64,000 nucleotides of DNA from Ruegeria lacuscaerulensis ITI-1157 (GCA_000161775.1 GG704596.1:1821593-1885592), one strand, 5' to 3'; positions 53,588 to 63,361 are shown, counted from the stretch's first letter. A program made the numbers and translations. The notes: generated by a model from the sequence alone, not told the origin.

Positions 53588-53998
53588 ATGGCAAACACGA
53601 TGCAATTCGACCTCGTCAGCCCGGAGCGGAGCCTTGCTTCGCTTCAGGCCAGCGCGGTCCAGATTCCCGGTGCGGACGGGGACATGACGGCGATGCCCGA
53701 TCATGCCCCCACCATCACAACGCTGCGTCCGGGCATCCTGAAGGTCGAAGCGCCCGAAGGGACCAGCGAATACCTGGTCACCGGCGGGTTTGCCCAGATC
53801 AACGGCGATGCTCTGTCGGTGCTGGCTGAAAAGGCCATCCCGGTTGACGAAGTGACCCGCTCCCATCTGGACGAGCTGATTGCCGAGGCGCGCGCCTCGC
53901 ACGAGGCGGCGAAGGAAAACGGCGAGCAGACCATTGTCGACGAAGCAGCCAAGCTGCTGGCCGACATGGAAGCGCTGGGAACGCATATGAGCCTGTAA
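53588..53998 (+). CDS. atpC: F1 ATP synthase epsilon subunit
   Basis: A 136-residue subunit with the beta-sandwich N-domain ([34 protein letters not shown]) and a C-terminal helical hairpin. It completes atpHAGDC and is followed by a strong terminator. Confidence 0.96.
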   Translation: MANTMQFDLVSPERSLASLQASAVQIPGADGDMTAMPDHAPTITTLRPGILKVEAPEGTSEYLVTGGFAQINGDALSVLAEKAIPVDEVTRSHLDELIAEARASHEAAKENGEQTIVDEAAKLLADMEALGTHMSL

Positions 53999-54022
53999 CG
54001 GTTCATGCAGCGTCAGAAATGG

Positions 54023-54054
54023 AAACGGCCCTGCTCCTGCGGGGCCGTTTTTTT
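54023..54054 (+). terminator. Intrinsic terminator of the atp operon
   Basis: AAACGGCCC pairs with GGGCCGTTT around a 10-base loop and runs into seven T. Confidence 0.9.
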
Positions 54055-54109
54055 GTCGTGATTTTATCAAAGCACACGGCTAAGCTGTGGAAATTCAAAG
54101 CAAAGAAGA

Positions 54110-54463
54110 ATGATGAAGAAATTTCTGACTCACCCCATTGGAATTGATCAGGGCGAGGCCGTTGTGTTCTCGGAATTCGCCGATGGCGGCGACATGTCGA
54201 TAGGCGAGGGGCCGCGAGAGCGGCGCGCCACCATCCGCTTCAACGAAGTTTTCCGGTCGGTTCCGGTCGTGCAGATCAGCGTTTCGCTTTGGGATGTCGA
54301 TACGTCTTCGGCCCTGCGCGCCGAGCTGTTTGCCGACAATATCACTCCCAAAGGTTTTGATGCCGTGTTCCGCACCTGGTCGGACACTCGCATCGCCCGG
54401 ATCCGGGTGACCTGGACGGCAACCGGCGAGGTGTCGCATCCCGACGATTGGGAGATTTCGTGA
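54110..54463 (+). CDS. H-type lectin domain protein
   Basis: A 117-residue protein without a signal peptide. The alternating FNEVFRSVPVVQISVSLWDVD and ARIRVTWTATGE segments match the H-type lectin beta-sandwich. Such proteins bind sugars such as GalNAc in animals; in bacteria the ligand is unknown. ATG 54110 or 54113 are both possible. It stands alone after the atp terminator and ends at a strong two-way terminator. Confidence 0.75.
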   Translation: MMKKFLTHPIGIDQGEAVVFSEFADGGDMSIGEGPRERRATIRFNEVFRSVPVVQISVSLWDVDTSSALRAELFADNITPKGFDAVFRTWSDTRIARIRVTWTATGEVSHPDDWEIS

Positions 54464-54479
54464 CGGCCCCGAGATGCAA

Positions 54480-54511
54480 AAAGCGAAAACCGGGCAAGCG
54501 GTTTTCGCTTT
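54480..54511. terminator. Two-way intrinsic terminator
   Basis: AAAGCGAAAACCG and CGGTTTTCGCTTT form a perfect 13-bp stem around a 6-base loop. A- and T-rich stem ends give U-tracts on both strands. It lies between the lectin gene and the convergent prs. Confidence 0.85.
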
Positions 54512-54542
54512 GATAATCGCGGCGTCTGGGGTGGCACCCGCG

Positions 54543-55562
54543 TCAGTTCGGGTGGTACAGCGTTTCGTAGATCGGGGTCAGGGTCTTGTCCTCGAACAGC
54601 GAGGACACCGAGGTTCCGTTCCAGATGTTCAGGATCGCCTGGGTAAAGACCGGCGCGGTCGGCACCGTGCGGATGTTCTTGGCGTCCAGGATTTCCTGAG
54701 TGGGCTGGATCGTGTCGGTCAGGACCAGCGATTTCATCACTGAATTCGTCACACGCTCGACGGCGGGGCCGCTCATGACGCCGTGGGTGATGTAGGAATG
54801 CACTTCCTTGGCGCCGTTGTCCATCAGGACCTGGGCCGCCTTGCACAGGGTTCCGGCCGTATCGCAGATGTCGTCGACGATCAGGCAGATCTTGTCCTTC
54901 ACGTCGCCGATCACTGTCATCTCGGCCACTTCGCCGGCCTTTTCGCGGCGCTTGTCCACGATCGACAGCGGAGCCGTGATACGTTTGGCCAGTTCGCGGG
55001 CACGGGCCACGCCGCCCACGTCGGGCGAGACGACCATGATTTCGTCCATCCGGTCTCTGAACTGGTTCTTCACGTCCAGCGCAAAGATCGGCGAGGCATA
55101 GAGGTTGTCGACGGGGATGTCGAAAAAGCCCTGGATCTGGGCGGCGTGCAGATCCATGGTCAGCACCCGCTCGATCCCGGCGCCGGTCAGCATGTTGGCC
55201 ACCAGCTTGGCGCTGATGGGCGTGCGAGCCTTGGTGCGGCGGTCCTGACGCGCGTAGCCGAAATAGGGGATCACAGCCGTGATCCGGCGTGCCGACGACC
55301 GGCGCAGCGCGTCGGCGATGATCAGCAGCTCCATCAGGTTGTCATTGGCCGGGTTCGAGGTCGGCTGGATGATGAACATGTCCTCGCCGCGGACGTTTTC
55401 GAACACCTCGACGAAGATTTCTCCGTCGTTGAAGCGTTCGACGCGGGCATCGACCAGCCCCTGTTCGATACCGCGATGCAGGCTCATTCGGCGGGCAATG
55501 GACTCGGCAAGCGGAAGGTTTGCGTTCCCAGCTATGAGCTTGGGTTCGTGGCGTGACGACAT
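54543..55562 (-). CDS. prs: Ribose-phosphate pyrophosphokinase
   Basis: A 339-residue enzyme making PRPP from ribose 5-phosphate and ATP. The PRPP loop is [12 protein letters not shown]. The Mg/ATP sites lie in [21 protein letters not shown] and [14 protein letters not shown]. The frame is open to 55616, but ATG 55562 ([18 protein letters not shown]) begins the conserved part. Confidence 0.97.
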   Translation of the reverse strand: MSSRHEPKLIAGNANLPLAESIARRMSLHRGIEQGLVDARVERFNDGEIFVEVFENVRGEDMFIIQPTSNPANDNLMELLIIADALRRSSARRITAVIPYFGYARQDRRTKARTPISAKLVANMLTGAGIERVLTMDLHAAQIQGFFDIPVDNLYASPIFALDVKNQFRDRMDEIMVVSPDVGGVARARELAKRITAPLSIVDKRREKAGEVAEMTVIGDVKDKICLIVDDICDTAGTLCKAAQVLMDNGAKEVHSYITHGVMSGPAVERVTNSVMKSLVLTDTIQPTQEILDAKNIRTVPTAPVFTQAILNIWNGTSVSSLFEDKTLTPIYETLYHPN

Positions 55563-55669
55563 CGGCTGAGTTCCCCGGGCAGCAGTGGCAATGTGACAGA
55601 TTCGTGATGTTGACACCGCTTAGCATGGCCTTAACGTCGCGCAAAGATAACAGGGTGGAGAAATTGAAT

Positions 55670-56272
55670 ATGGCCGACATTGACTACTTTTTTGCGACAC
55701 TGTCGCCCTATTCCTACCTCGCCGGACTGCGGCTGGAGGAAATCGCGGCCAAGCATGGCGCCACCATCGCCTACAAGCCGGTCGACATCATTGCGCTGTT
55801 CGGGCGCACCGGCGGCGTGCCCCCCAAGGACCGCCATCCGTCGCGCATCGAATACCGGGCGCAGGAACTGGTGCGTCAGGCCAAGAAGACGGGCCTGCCG
55901 TTCAACCTGAAACCTGCACATTGGCCGACCAACGCAGCGCCGTCCTCATACGCCATCATCGCGGCCATTCAGGATGGGTCCGGCGACGTGGGCAAACTTT
56001 GCCATTCCTTCCTGCGCGCCTGCTGGGCCGAGGACAAGGATATCGCGCAGGATGACGTGATCCGCGACTGTCTGGCCGAGGCGGGCTTTGACCCGGCGTT
56101 GGCCGACAGTGGCCTGCTGGTCGGGGCCGAGACCTATGCCGCCAACCTCGAAGAGGCGGTGGACCGCGGCGTGTTCGGCGCGCCTTTCTACATCACGCAA
56201 GACGACCAGCGGTTCTGGGGGCAGGATCGGCTTGACGATCTGGACGCGCATCTGGCGACGCTCAAGGCATGA
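55670..56272 (+). CDS. 2-hydroxychromene-2-carboxylate isomerase family (DsbA-like/kappa GST fold)
   Basis: A 200-residue thioredoxin-fold protein: DYFFATLSPYSYLAGLRLEE at the active-site helix (Ser in SPYSY) and VFGAPFYITQDDQRFWGQDRLDDL at the C-terminus. Enzymes of this family use glutathione and isomerise aromatic breakdown intermediates. No aromatic catabolic genes are nearby, so the true substrate is uncertain. The open frame begins upstream; ATG 55670 has GGAG 10 bases before it. It overlaps the hydrolase gene by four bases. Confidence 0.85.
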   Translation: MADIDYFFATLSPYSYLAGLRLEEIAAKHGATIAYKPVDIIALFGRTGGVPPKDRHPSRIEYRAQELVRQAKKTGLPFNLKPAHWPTNAAPSSYAIIAAIQDGSGDVGKLCHSFLRACWAEDKDIAQDDVIRDCLAEAGFDPALADSGLLVGAETYAANLEEAVDRGVFGAPFYITQDDQRFWGQDRLDDLDAHLATLKA

Positions 56273-57081
56273 ATGAGGCCAAGACCGTGCTGCCACCCGT
56301 CCATGTCCGCACTCTGGGCGCGGGCGTCCGCAAGGTGCTGGCGTTGCATTGCACCATCGCGCATTCCGGTGCCTGGTCCGGTCTTGCCAGTGCCTTGGGC
56401 GATCAGGCGACGCTGATCGCACCCGACATGCTGTCACACGGGCGCAGCCCGGATTGGGACGGGCAGGGGGATTTCTTTGACCTCACCACCGCCCTGTCGC
56501 GGGCGCAACTGAGCGAACCGATGGATGTGATCGGGCACAGTTTCGGTGCGATGGTCGCCCTGCGGCTGGCCATCGAATGCCCGGATCTTGTGCGCAGCGC
56601 GGTTCTGATCGAGCCGGTGTTCTTCGCAGTCGCCGAGAAGGACGCCCCCGAGCTTGCGGCGCGACACGCGGCCGAGTCTCAGCCCTACAAGGCTGCCCTC
56701 GCCGAAGGTGACGCGCCTCGGGCTGCCCGCCTGTTCAACCGCATGTGGGGAACGACAGACCGCAGCCCGCGCTGGCCGGACCTGCCCGAGCGGACCCGCA
56801 ATGCGATGATCCGGGGTGTCGGAGTGGTCGGCGCAGTCGAAGGGCCGCTGTTCCGTGACACCACCGGCCTGCTGGCCCCGCAGGCCATGGCGCGGGCCGA
56901 AATGCCGATCCTGCTGCTGCATGGATCGGCTTCGCACCCGATCATGGCAGTGGTCAATGCCGGGCTTTGCGCCCGCTTACCCGACGCGCGGCAGGGCGTT
57001 GTCGAGGGGGCAGGGCACATGCTGCCCATCTCGCACCCGGGCGAGACGGCAGCGCAGATCGACACTTTCTGGAGCGCTTAA
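56269..57081 (+). CDS. Alpha/beta hydrolase
   Basis: A 270-residue hydrolase fold. The nucleophile elbow is VIGHSFGAMVALR (Ser near residue 92), the acid is likely in the PILLLHGSASHPI region, and the His is in VEGAGHMLPISHPG. The oxyanion region is LALHCTIAHSGAW. The substrate is unknown. It overlaps the isomerase gene upstream by four bases and converges on the threonine aldolase gene, whose stop it overlaps by four bases. Confidence 0.88.
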   Translation: MNEAKTVLPPVHVRTLGAGVRKVLALHCTIAHSGAWSGLASALGDQATLIAPDMLSHGRSPDWDGQGDFFDLTTALSRAQLSEPMDVIGHSFGAMVALRLAIECPDLVRSAVLIEPVFFAVAEKDAPELAARHAAESQPYKAALAEGDAPRAARLFNRMWGTTDRSPRWPDLPERTRNAMIRGVGVVGAVEGPLFRDTTGLLAPQAMARAEMPILLLHGSASHPIMAVVNAGLCARLPDARQGVVEGAGHMLPISHPGETAAQIDTFWSA

Positions 57082-58112
57082 AGCAGCGCTAGGAACCGGT
57101 CGATTTCTTCGGTCGGTGTCGACCAGTCGCAGACGAACCGGCAGGCCAGCATCTCGTCCTCGTCCGGGCCGTCCAGTGGGTCGCCCCACAGGTGATAGAC
57201 CGCACCGGCCGCGTGCAGCCGCTTGTGCAGGCTGCGGGGAAAGCTGGCAAAGATGATGTTGGCCTGGGGTTCATGCAGGAACTGCGCACCCGCAGCCCGC
57301 AACCCATCGGCCAGACGCGCGCAATTGGCGTTGGCCTGACGGGCCGAGCGCAGCCACAGATCGTCGCGCAGATAGGCCGCCATCTGGGCCGACAGATACC
57401 GGTGCTTGGAAAACAGATGCGCCCCGCGCTTGCGGCGCAACTCGAACTCCCAAGCCTTGCTTTCGTCGAAGAAGATCACCGCTTCGACACCCATCAGCCC
57501 GTTCTTGGTGCCGCCAAAGCTGACCGCATCCACACCCGCCTTCCACGTCATCTCGGCCGCAGTGCAGTTCAGCGCGACCAGCGCATTGGTGAACCGCGCG
57601 CCATCCATGTGGACGGGCAGGCCGAACTCCTTTGCGACCCCGCACAGGGCCTGCAACTCGGCCAGCGAATAGACCGAGCCGCGCTCGGTCACCTGTGTGA
57701 TCGACACTGGCCCGCGTTGCGGCCCGTGCACGCCGCGGGTCTCTTCGGCGGCGATGGTGCGGCGCAGTGCATCCGGCTGCATCTTGTCGCCACCCGGAAC
57801 CAGCGTCAGCTTGGCGCCGCTGTAGAATTCGGGCGCGTTGCACTCGTCCTCATGAATATGCGCGACGGGCGAGCAGAATATGGTCTCCCACGGCTGCGAC
57901 AGGGTCGCCAGAGCCAGCGAGTTTGCCGCCGTTCCGGTCGCCACCAGATAGACCGCCGCCCCGGGCGCCTCGAATATGCCCCGGATCCGGTCGCGCACCT
58001 CGTTCATCAGGTCATCGGCGCCATAGGCCATCTGATAGCCCTGATTGGCCTCGGCCAGAGCGGTCAGCACCTCGGGGTGGACGGGCCCGGAATTGTCAGA
58101 GGCGAAATGCAT
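57078..58112 (-). CDS. Low-specificity L-threonine aldolase family protein
   Basis: A 344-residue fold I PLP enzyme that splits threonine or related beta-hydroxy amino acids into glycine and an aldehyde. It starts HFASDNSGPVHPEVLTAL. The PLP lysine is in VSFGGTKNGLMG, and HMDGARFTNALVAL binds the cofactor. The ATG at 58112 directly abuts the ycgN-type gene stop, so they are co-transcribed. Confidence 0.92.
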   Translation of the reverse strand: MHFASDNSGPVHPEVLTALAEANQGYQMAYGADDLMNEVRDRIRGIFEAPGAAVYLVATGTAANSLALATLSQPWETIFCSPVAHIHEDECNAPEFYSGAKLTLVPGGDKMQPDALRRTIAAEETRGVHGPQRGPVSITQVTERGSVYSLAELQALCGVAKEFGLPVHMDGARFTNALVALNCTAAEMTWKAGVDAVSFGGTKNGLMGVEAVIFFDESKAWEFELRRKRGAHLFSKHRYLSAQMAAYLRDDLWLRSARQANANCARLADGLRAAGAQFLHEPQANIIFASFPRSLHKRLHAAGAVYHLWGDPLDGPDEDEMLACRFVCDWSTPTEEIDRFLALL

Positions 58113-58586
58113 TCAGGTCGGCTCCTCGATAATGTAGTCTTCCCACTCTTCCTCGGGCGTCTCGAATTCGGACACGGTCAGACCCTGAACCGAAACGCCG
58201 GCGGCGTGAACGCTGTCGGGCGACCCTGACAGCAACGGGTGCCAATCGTAAAGGGGCTTGCCCTCCCACAACAGGCGGTAGGCGCAGGTCTGCGGCAACC
58301 AGTAGGAGTGTTCGTGAATGTTGTCGGGGCGCATGACAATGCATTCCGGCACGAATTGGTGGCGGATGTCATACTGGGTGCAGCGGCAGGTCGCGTCATC
58401 CAGCAGCCGGCAGGCGACACGGGTCAGGGCAACTTCGCCGCTGTCCTCGTCCTCAAGCTTGTTCAGGCAGCACTTGCCGCAGCCGTCGCACAGGGCTTCC
58501 CATTCGCGCGGGTTCATTTTCTGCAAGGGCTTGCGCTCCCAGAAACGCGGGGCCAACCCGGCGCGGTCGATCGGATCCTTGCTCAT
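58113..58586 (-). CDS. YcgN family cysteine-cluster protein (UPF0260)
   Basis: A 157-residue protein with the cysteine pattern CDGCGKCCLNKLED, then RVACRLLD, CRCTQY and PECIVM, suggesting a metal or Fe-S site. Function is unknown. Its start overlaps the ribF stop by four bases. Confidence 0.9.
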   Translation of the reverse strand: MSKDPIDRAGLAPRFWERKPLQKMNPREWEALCDGCGKCCLNKLEDEDSGEVALTRVACRLLDDATCRCTQYDIRHQFVPECIVMRPDNIHEHSYWLPQTCAYRLLWEGKPLYDWHPLLSGSPDSVHAAGVSVQGLTVSEFETPEEEWEDYIIEEPT

Positions 58587-59515
58587 GTCGCGGCCAGGAT
58601 CTTGCGCGCGCGATCGCAGTCTTCGGTCATCTGGGCGATCAGGGCATCGAGGCCGTCAAAGGTCATCTCGGGGCGCAGGAATTCGACCAGACCAACCGAG
58701 AGGGTCGCCCCATAGAGATCGCCGGAGAAGTCGAACAGGAAGGTTTCGATATTCGGCACCTCGCCATGGAACATCGGCCGCACCCCGACCGAGGCCGCCC
58801 CGTGATAGCTGCCGGCATGCGGGCCATCCAGCACGTCGACCAGAACCGCGTAGACGCCGAATTTCGGGGGGTGGATTCCTTCGATCGACATATTGGCCGT
58901 GGGAAAGCCCAGTTCGCGGCCGCGCTGTTCGCCGCCGATTACCTCGCCCTCGATCCGGTGCCAGTGGCCCAGCATGGCCGCCGCGTCGCGTGGGCGGCCG
59001 TCGCTCAGGGCTTGCCGGATCGCGGTGGACGAGACCACGTGATCGGATTGCTGCATCAAGGGCGCAATGGTGACGCCGAACCCCATCTGCCGGCCGAACC
59101 GCACCATGTCCTGCGCGGTGCCGCTGCGGCCTTTGCCGAAACAGAAATCTGCGCCGATCACCACATGGGCCAGACCCAAGCCTTGGCAGATCACGTTGCG
59201 GGCGAATTCCTCGGGCGTCAGCCCGGCAAGCGCGGCGTTGAACGGCAGTTCGTACAGTTTCTGCACACCCAGCTTCTCCAGCCGGTGCGCACGCGCATTG
59301 CCGCGCATCAGACGAAAGGGCGGGGCATCGGGGGCGAAATATTCGCGCGGGTGCGGCTCGAAGGTCAGAACGCCCAAGGGTGCATCGGGGCATGCCTTCC
59401 GGGCCAGATCGATCACCGACTGGTGGCCAATATGAACGCCGTCGAAATTCCCGATCGCGGCGCTGGCGCCGCGGTCCTCTGGATCGACATACTTGTAGTC
59501 CCGGATGATCTGCAT
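58583..59515 (-). CDS. ribF: Bifunctional riboflavin kinase/FMN adenylyltransferase
   Basis: A 310-residue enzyme making FMN and FAD. The N-terminal adenylyltransferase has GNFDGVHIGHQSV and FGKGRSGT. The C-terminal kinase shows GRELGFPTANM and VSVGVRPMF-type segments (ASVGVRPMF). FMN from this pathway is the cofactor that the flavoprotein domain of the 12541-16200 fusion would need. Confidence 0.95.
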   Translation of the reverse strand: MQIIRDYKYVDPEDRGASAAIGNFDGVHIGHQSVIDLARKACPDAPLGVLTFEPHPREYFAPDAPPFRLMRGNARAHRLEKLGVQKLYELPFNAALAGLTPEEFARNVICQGLGLAHVVIGADFCFGKGRSGTAQDMVRFGRQMGFGVTIAPLMQQSDHVVSSTAIRQALSDGRPRDAAAMLGHWHRIEGEVIGGEQRGRELGFPTANMSIEGIHPPKFGVYAVLVDVLDGPHAGSYHGAASVGVRPMFHGEVPNIETFLFDFSGDLYGATLSVGLVEFLRPEMTFDGLDALIAQMTEDCDRARKILAAT

Positions 59516-59595
59516 GTGGCTTGCCTAGCGGTACTGCCCACCGGGTTCAAGCGGCAGTTCCAGACCGGGGCTCGGCTGGCCGATAAAACCTGCCG

Positions 59596-60039
59596 TCAGT
59601 CGAACTTGCGCGAGGGGGCCAGAACCATGGCCTCGCCCACCAGAACCTTCTTGCCATCGACCGAGCAATGGCAGTCCAGCTTGACCCGGCGCTTGGCAAA
59701 GTCGATATCGATCACCTTGACTTCGGCATAGACCATGTCGCCGGGGCGAACCGGCGCCAGGAATTTAAGCGACTGACCCATGTACACCGTCCCATGGCCC
59801 GGAAGCTGCTCGCCGATCACGGCCGAGATCAGGCCAGCGGTCAGCATCCCGTGGGCGATGCGCCCTTCGAAAATCGTATCGCGGGCATAGTCGTCATCCA
59901 GATGCACCGGATTCCGGTCGGTCGAGACCTGGGCGAACATCTCGATGTCTTCATCCGTCACCACTTTGCGCAGGTGCCGGGTCATGCCCATTTCGATGTC
60001 TTCGATACAGATCGTTCCGCGCGGAAGATTGTCCAACAT
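59596..60039 (-). CDS. MaoC-like (R)-hydratase family protein
   Basis: A 147-residue hot-dog-fold protein. The catalytic Asp/His are in DRNPVHLDDDYA and the RIAHGMLTAGLIS segment is typical. It hydrates enoyl-CoA or a related thioester. The ATG at 60039 has GAGGG five bases upstream; the frame is open to 60057. Confidence 0.9.
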   Translation of the reverse strand: MLDNLPRGTICIEDIEMGMTRHLRKVVTDEDIEMFAQVSTDRNPVHLDDDYARDTIFEGRIAHGMLTAGLISAVIGEQLPGHGTVYMGQSLKFLAPVRPGDMVYAEVKVIDIDFAKRRVKLDCHCSVDGKKVLVGEAMVLAPSRKFD

Positions 60040-60140
60040 GTCGCCCTCACTTTGCATTGGCTGGGCAATAAAAAATCACCAGCGGCCCAAGGTTGGCAAC
60101 TTTATTACTTCGCAGTTGCAGAAAATCAAGCTTTTTCTGA

Positions 60141-61016
60141 CTATCTCAGGCGGCCGATCGTATAAGTTGGGTTGATCTTTTCCTTGAAGATATAATCGCT
60201 CAAGGCTTCTGGATCCGGCTGGTGCGACGTTTTTGTTTCCGCTGCCGCCAGCCCGCCGCTGATGAAAAGGGAATCAATGCCCTCACCCATGGCGCCCGCG
60301 ATATCGGTATGCGGCCCGTCGCCGATCGCCAGGATCTCGTCGTCTGATATGTCCACTCCGAGCGCGCGAAGGCGGCGCCGTGCCAGATCGTAGATTGGCG
60401 GATGCGGTTTGCCGAAATACAGGCTCTCGCCGCCCATTTCGGTATAGAGCTTGGCCAGTGCACCGGCGCACCATTCCCGCACCTCACCCCGGTCGACGAC
60501 GATGTCCGGGTTGGCGCACAACAGCTTCAAGCCTTTCTGCTTGGCATACAGGAAGTCCGGGCGGTTCACGGCCGGATCGGCCATCGGATCGAACGGTCCG
60601 CAGCAGACGATCCCCTCGGCCTCGTCCAGCGGTACGCGTTCGATGTGGATCGGGTGGTCCAGAATCTTCAGCGGCTCGAAGAAGCCCGCGTCCCGCTCCC
60701 ATTCGCCCATGAAATAGACTTTTTCTCCGACCGCGCCGCGGAACATCGCCGACCGGGCGGAATCACCGCTGGTGGCAATGGTGTCGTAGCAGTCAGATGG
60801 AACGTTGAACTGTTTCAACTGTTCTGCGACGCCTGCGCGTGGCTTGGGGGAGTTGGTGACCAGAACAACCTTGCCACCTTTTTTTCGGTAGGCCTTCAGT
60901 GCGTCCACTGCTTCCGGGAAGGCGGTGATGCCGTTGTGCACGCACCCCCACAAATCCACGAACAAGGCTTTGTAACGGTCGGAAACCGCATCGAGGGCAG
61001 GAATTATCTGGGTCAT
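60141..61016 (-). CDS. TIGR01459 family HAD-type hydrolase
   Basis: A 291-residue class IIA HAD phosphatase. It has FVDLWGCVHNGITAFPEA (nucleophile Asp in DLWG), VLVTNSPK (motif II), FGKPHPPIYDLA (motif III Lys) and IGDGPHTDIAGA (motif IV). The first Asp pair is DLWG rather than DxD, so the general acid is replaced by Trp or Gly. Substrate unknown, probably a phosphosugar or nucleotide. Confidence 0.9.
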   Translation of the reverse strand: MTQIIPALDAVSDRYKALFVDLWGCVHNGITAFPEAVDALKAYRKKGGKVVLVTNSPKPRAGVAEQLKQFNVPSDCYDTIATSGDSARSAMFRGAVGEKVYFMGEWERDAGFFEPLKILDHPIHIERVPLDEAEGIVCCGPFDPMADPAVNRPDFLYAKQKGLKLLCANPDIVVDRGEVREWCAGALAKLYTEMGGESLYFGKPHPPIYDLARRRLRALGVDISDDEILAIGDGPHTDIAGAMGEGIDSLFISGGLAAAETKTSHQPDPEALSDYIFKEKINPTYTIGRLR

Positions 61017-61085
61017 GATGGTCTCTTTTGGCTTGGGCCGTGCATGCTATCAAGCCTATGGCAGACGTGGATCAAATTTGCCAGA

Positions 61086-61204
61086 GGGGGCGCTGCCCCC
61101 GCCGCCCGTCGGGCGTCTCCCCCGGGATATTTGCTGCCAGATGAAGGGCGGCACCCTAAGTTCATCTGGCTCAAAATATCCCGGAGCGCGAGGCAGAGCC
61201 TCGC
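61086..61204. repeat. Intergenic repeat element, copy 2 plus inverted half copy and hairpin
   Basis: Copy 2 (61086-61146) has GGGGGCGCTGCCCCC, a C/G-rich spacer, and CCCGGGATATTT ... GCCAGATGAAG, as at 1946-1991. An inverted half copy (TTCATCTGGC...ATATCCCGG) is at 61161-61184. A perfect GCGAGGC-aga-GCCTCGC hairpin follows at 61188-61204. It fills the gap between the HAD and ppaC genes. Confidence 0.75.
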
Positions 61205-61232
61205 AAAAAAAAAGCACCCGCAAAGCGGGTGC
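61205..61232 (-). terminator. Intrinsic terminator of ppaC
   Basis: On the minus strand GCACCCGC-ttt-GCGGGTGC is followed by nine T. It lies 23 bases after the ppaC stop. Confidence 0.9.
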
Positions 61233-61254
61233 CATTCGTTGTGCTTCAGCGAAG

Positions 61255-62175
61255 TCAGACCTTCAGGTTGGGAATGATCTGCTTCTTGCGGCTCATGATT
61301 CCCGGCAGAACGACGGTATCGCCGTCCACCGAGGCTCCAAAGCTCTTCTCGGCGACCGATTTGACCAGATCGTTGGGCACCAGCAGCGTGGCCTCTTCGT
61401 TCAGGATGTCGACCACGAACAGCAGAACCTGGTCCACGCCGTCTTCCTTGGCCACCTCGACCATCGACTGCGCCAGGCTGTCCTTGCGGTCCAGAACCAC
61501 GCCCGGTGCGGTGGTCTCCAGAACCGACACGCGGAACTTGGTGCCTTCGACCTCGTATTCCTTGCTGTCCATGCGGATCAGTTCGGCATCCGAGAAAGAC
61601 GACACGTCCGACTTGGCGGCGAACATGTCGGCGGCATAGGCCGAGATGTCCAGGCCCAGATCCGCGGCCAGCTTCTCGGCCACTTCGCGGTCATGTTCAG
61701 TGGTGGTTGGCGAGCGGAATTCCAGCGTGTCCGACAGGATGCAGGTCAGGGCGGCGCCTTTGACGGCCTCGGGCATCTTGGCGGCATCGTCGCCCATCAG
61801 GTCGATCATGATGGTTGCGGTGCAGGCCAGCGGGCGCACGGTGATGTCGATCGGGCCTTTGGTTTCCAGCCCGCCGACCAGCTTGTGGTGGTCGATGATG
61901 GCGCGGATGTCGGCGTTGTTGATGTTGGCCGGCAACTCGGCGGGGTTGTTGGTGTCGACGATGACAACCGGCGCATCGGTCTCGACATCCTCGATGATGC
62001 GCGGCTTGGGCAGGTCCCAGCGCTGCAGCATGAAGGCGGCTTCGGTGTTGGGTTCGCCTAGAAGAACCGGTTCGGCCTGTTCGCCTTTGACTTCGCTCAG
62101 ATACCAGGCCCAAAGGATCGGCGATCCGGTCGAGTCGGTGTCGGGGGATTTGTGGCCAAATACTTGGATGGTCAT
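61255..62175 (-). CDS. ppaC: Manganese-dependent inorganic pyrophosphatase
   Basis: A 306-residue DHH-family pyrophosphatase. It has FGHKSPDTDSTGSPI, VIVDTNNPAEL, IIDHHKLVGG (DHH) and the C-terminal SRKKQIIP. It hydrolyses pyrophosphate to phosphate. Confidence 0.96.
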   Translation of the reverse strand: MTIQVFGHKSPDTDSTGSPILWAWYLSEVKGEQAEPVLLGEPNTEAAFMLQRWDLPKPRIIEDVETDAPVVIVDTNNPAELPANINNADIRAIIDHHKLVGGLETKGPIDITVRPLACTATIMIDLMGDDAAKMPEAVKGAALTCILSDTLEFRSPTTTEHDREVAEKLAADLGLDISAYAADMFAAKSDVSSFSDAELIRMDSKEYEVEGTKFRVSVLETTAPGVVLDRKDSLAQSMVEVAKEDGVDQVLLFVVDILNEEATLLVPNDLVKSVAEKSFGASVDGDTVVLPGIMSRKKQIIPNLKV

Positions 62176-62270
62176 TTCAGAATCCTGCAGGTTGATAATT
62201 CGCGCGCCTTATATGCCGCGTGTTGGTCCTTGTCACCCGGCAGAAAAAGGACTGTTACCGTTTCGCTCCT

Positions 62271-63251
62271 TCAAAACGGCTCTCGTGTCAGGTTGTACCC
62301 TGCGTTTTGCAGTTGCATCAGCAAGCCGTGGTCTCCGGCCAGGTGCCCGGCGCCAACCGCTATTACCGCGGTCTGTCCCCTGATCGACAGAATCTTCTCC
62401 ATCCAGTTCGCATTGCGCTGCACCAGCAATTGGTCTTCGAACTCTGCCCATTCGCTGGCAAAGACCTCCGGGGGCAGGCCCGACGCCTCGCGCCCCAGAA
62501 TTTTCGCCAGCTGCAGGATTTCGGCGTGCTTTTCCTCGATATAGGAGTTTGCCATCGTGGCCATCTGGTCGTCTCCGGCCTGCAGGGCGCCGGTCATGCG
62601 AACCAGCGATTGCACCTGGTCCTCCAGCGAATGGCTCTGGAAGATCGCGATCAGGTCCTCGATCCGTTCCAGCGAGTGTTGCCGGATGCCCCGTGACAAG
62701 GCCAGTTCGCTCAGGCGCGCATCCATTCCGTGATCGGCATCGGGCATCTGCAGCATGCAGGGCGGCATGCCCAGCATCATCGACAGAAACCAGGGCTGCA
62801 TCTTGGCTGCCATCCACCCCGGAACGCCGCGTGCGGCAAGGGCGGTCGAGATCCGGGCCCAGTCTGCCTCATCCATCAGGTCGATCAGGCTGGGGCCGGA
62901 TGTGATCAGAACCGGGCTGAAATCCGCCGCCAGGTTCTTTTCGAACTCGGCCATGTCGGATTGCGTGATCTCGAAATAGAAGGCATCGGCCTGGCTCAGC
63001 GTGGGGGCCAGCCGTTCGACGATCGGGCCCATGCGCGGGTCGTTCAGGTGAAGCGTACCGATCAGGTGCAGGACCGTGCCCCCCTTGCGCGCGATCCAGT
63101 GGTTGCCCTCGGGAAACACGGTCTGGCCGACGGCGGCATCAAGTTCGGCGCGCGTTTCCGGGGCCATGTCCAACCGCAGGTCGCGCCCCGCGCAGGCTGC
63201 CTCTGCGGAAACGGGCAAGAGCAGGAGCAGAGCGAGACGGCGCAGGCGCAT
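62271..63251 (-). CDS. TraB/GumN family protein, exported
   Basis: A 326-residue protein with a signal peptide (RLRRLALLLLLPVSAEAACA). The first conserved motif is LHLIGTLHLNDPR (GTxH type) and the C-terminal one is VIAVGAGHLAGDHGLL (GxxH type), which place it in the TIKI/TraB metalloprotease-like fold. The ATG at 63251 starts the signal peptide. Role unknown; it is divergent from the DUF2161 gene. Confidence 0.88.
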   Translation of the reverse strand: MRLRRLALLLLLPVSAEAACAGRDLRLDMAPETRAELDAAVGQTVFPEGNHWIARKGGTVLHLIGTLHLNDPRMGPIVERLAPTLSQADAFYFEITQSDMAEFEKNLAADFSPVLITSGPSLIDLMDEADWARISTALAARGVPGWMAAKMQPWFLSMMLGMPPCMLQMPDADHGMDARLSELALSRGIRQHSLERIEDLIAIFQSHSLEDQVQSLVRMTGALQAGDDQMATMANSYIEEKHAEILQLAKILGREASGLPPEVFASEWAEFEDQLLVQRNANWMEKILSIRGQTAVIAVGAGHLAGDHGLLMQLQNAGYNLTREPF

Positions 63252-63361
63252 GGGACGATCCAATTGGTTGCTACATCGTGTATCCTTAGACCTCGGTCGC
63301 GGCCCGGGCGCAACCCGCGTGCAGCGCTGGTATTCCGCGGAAATGCGTCTAACATCGGGGC

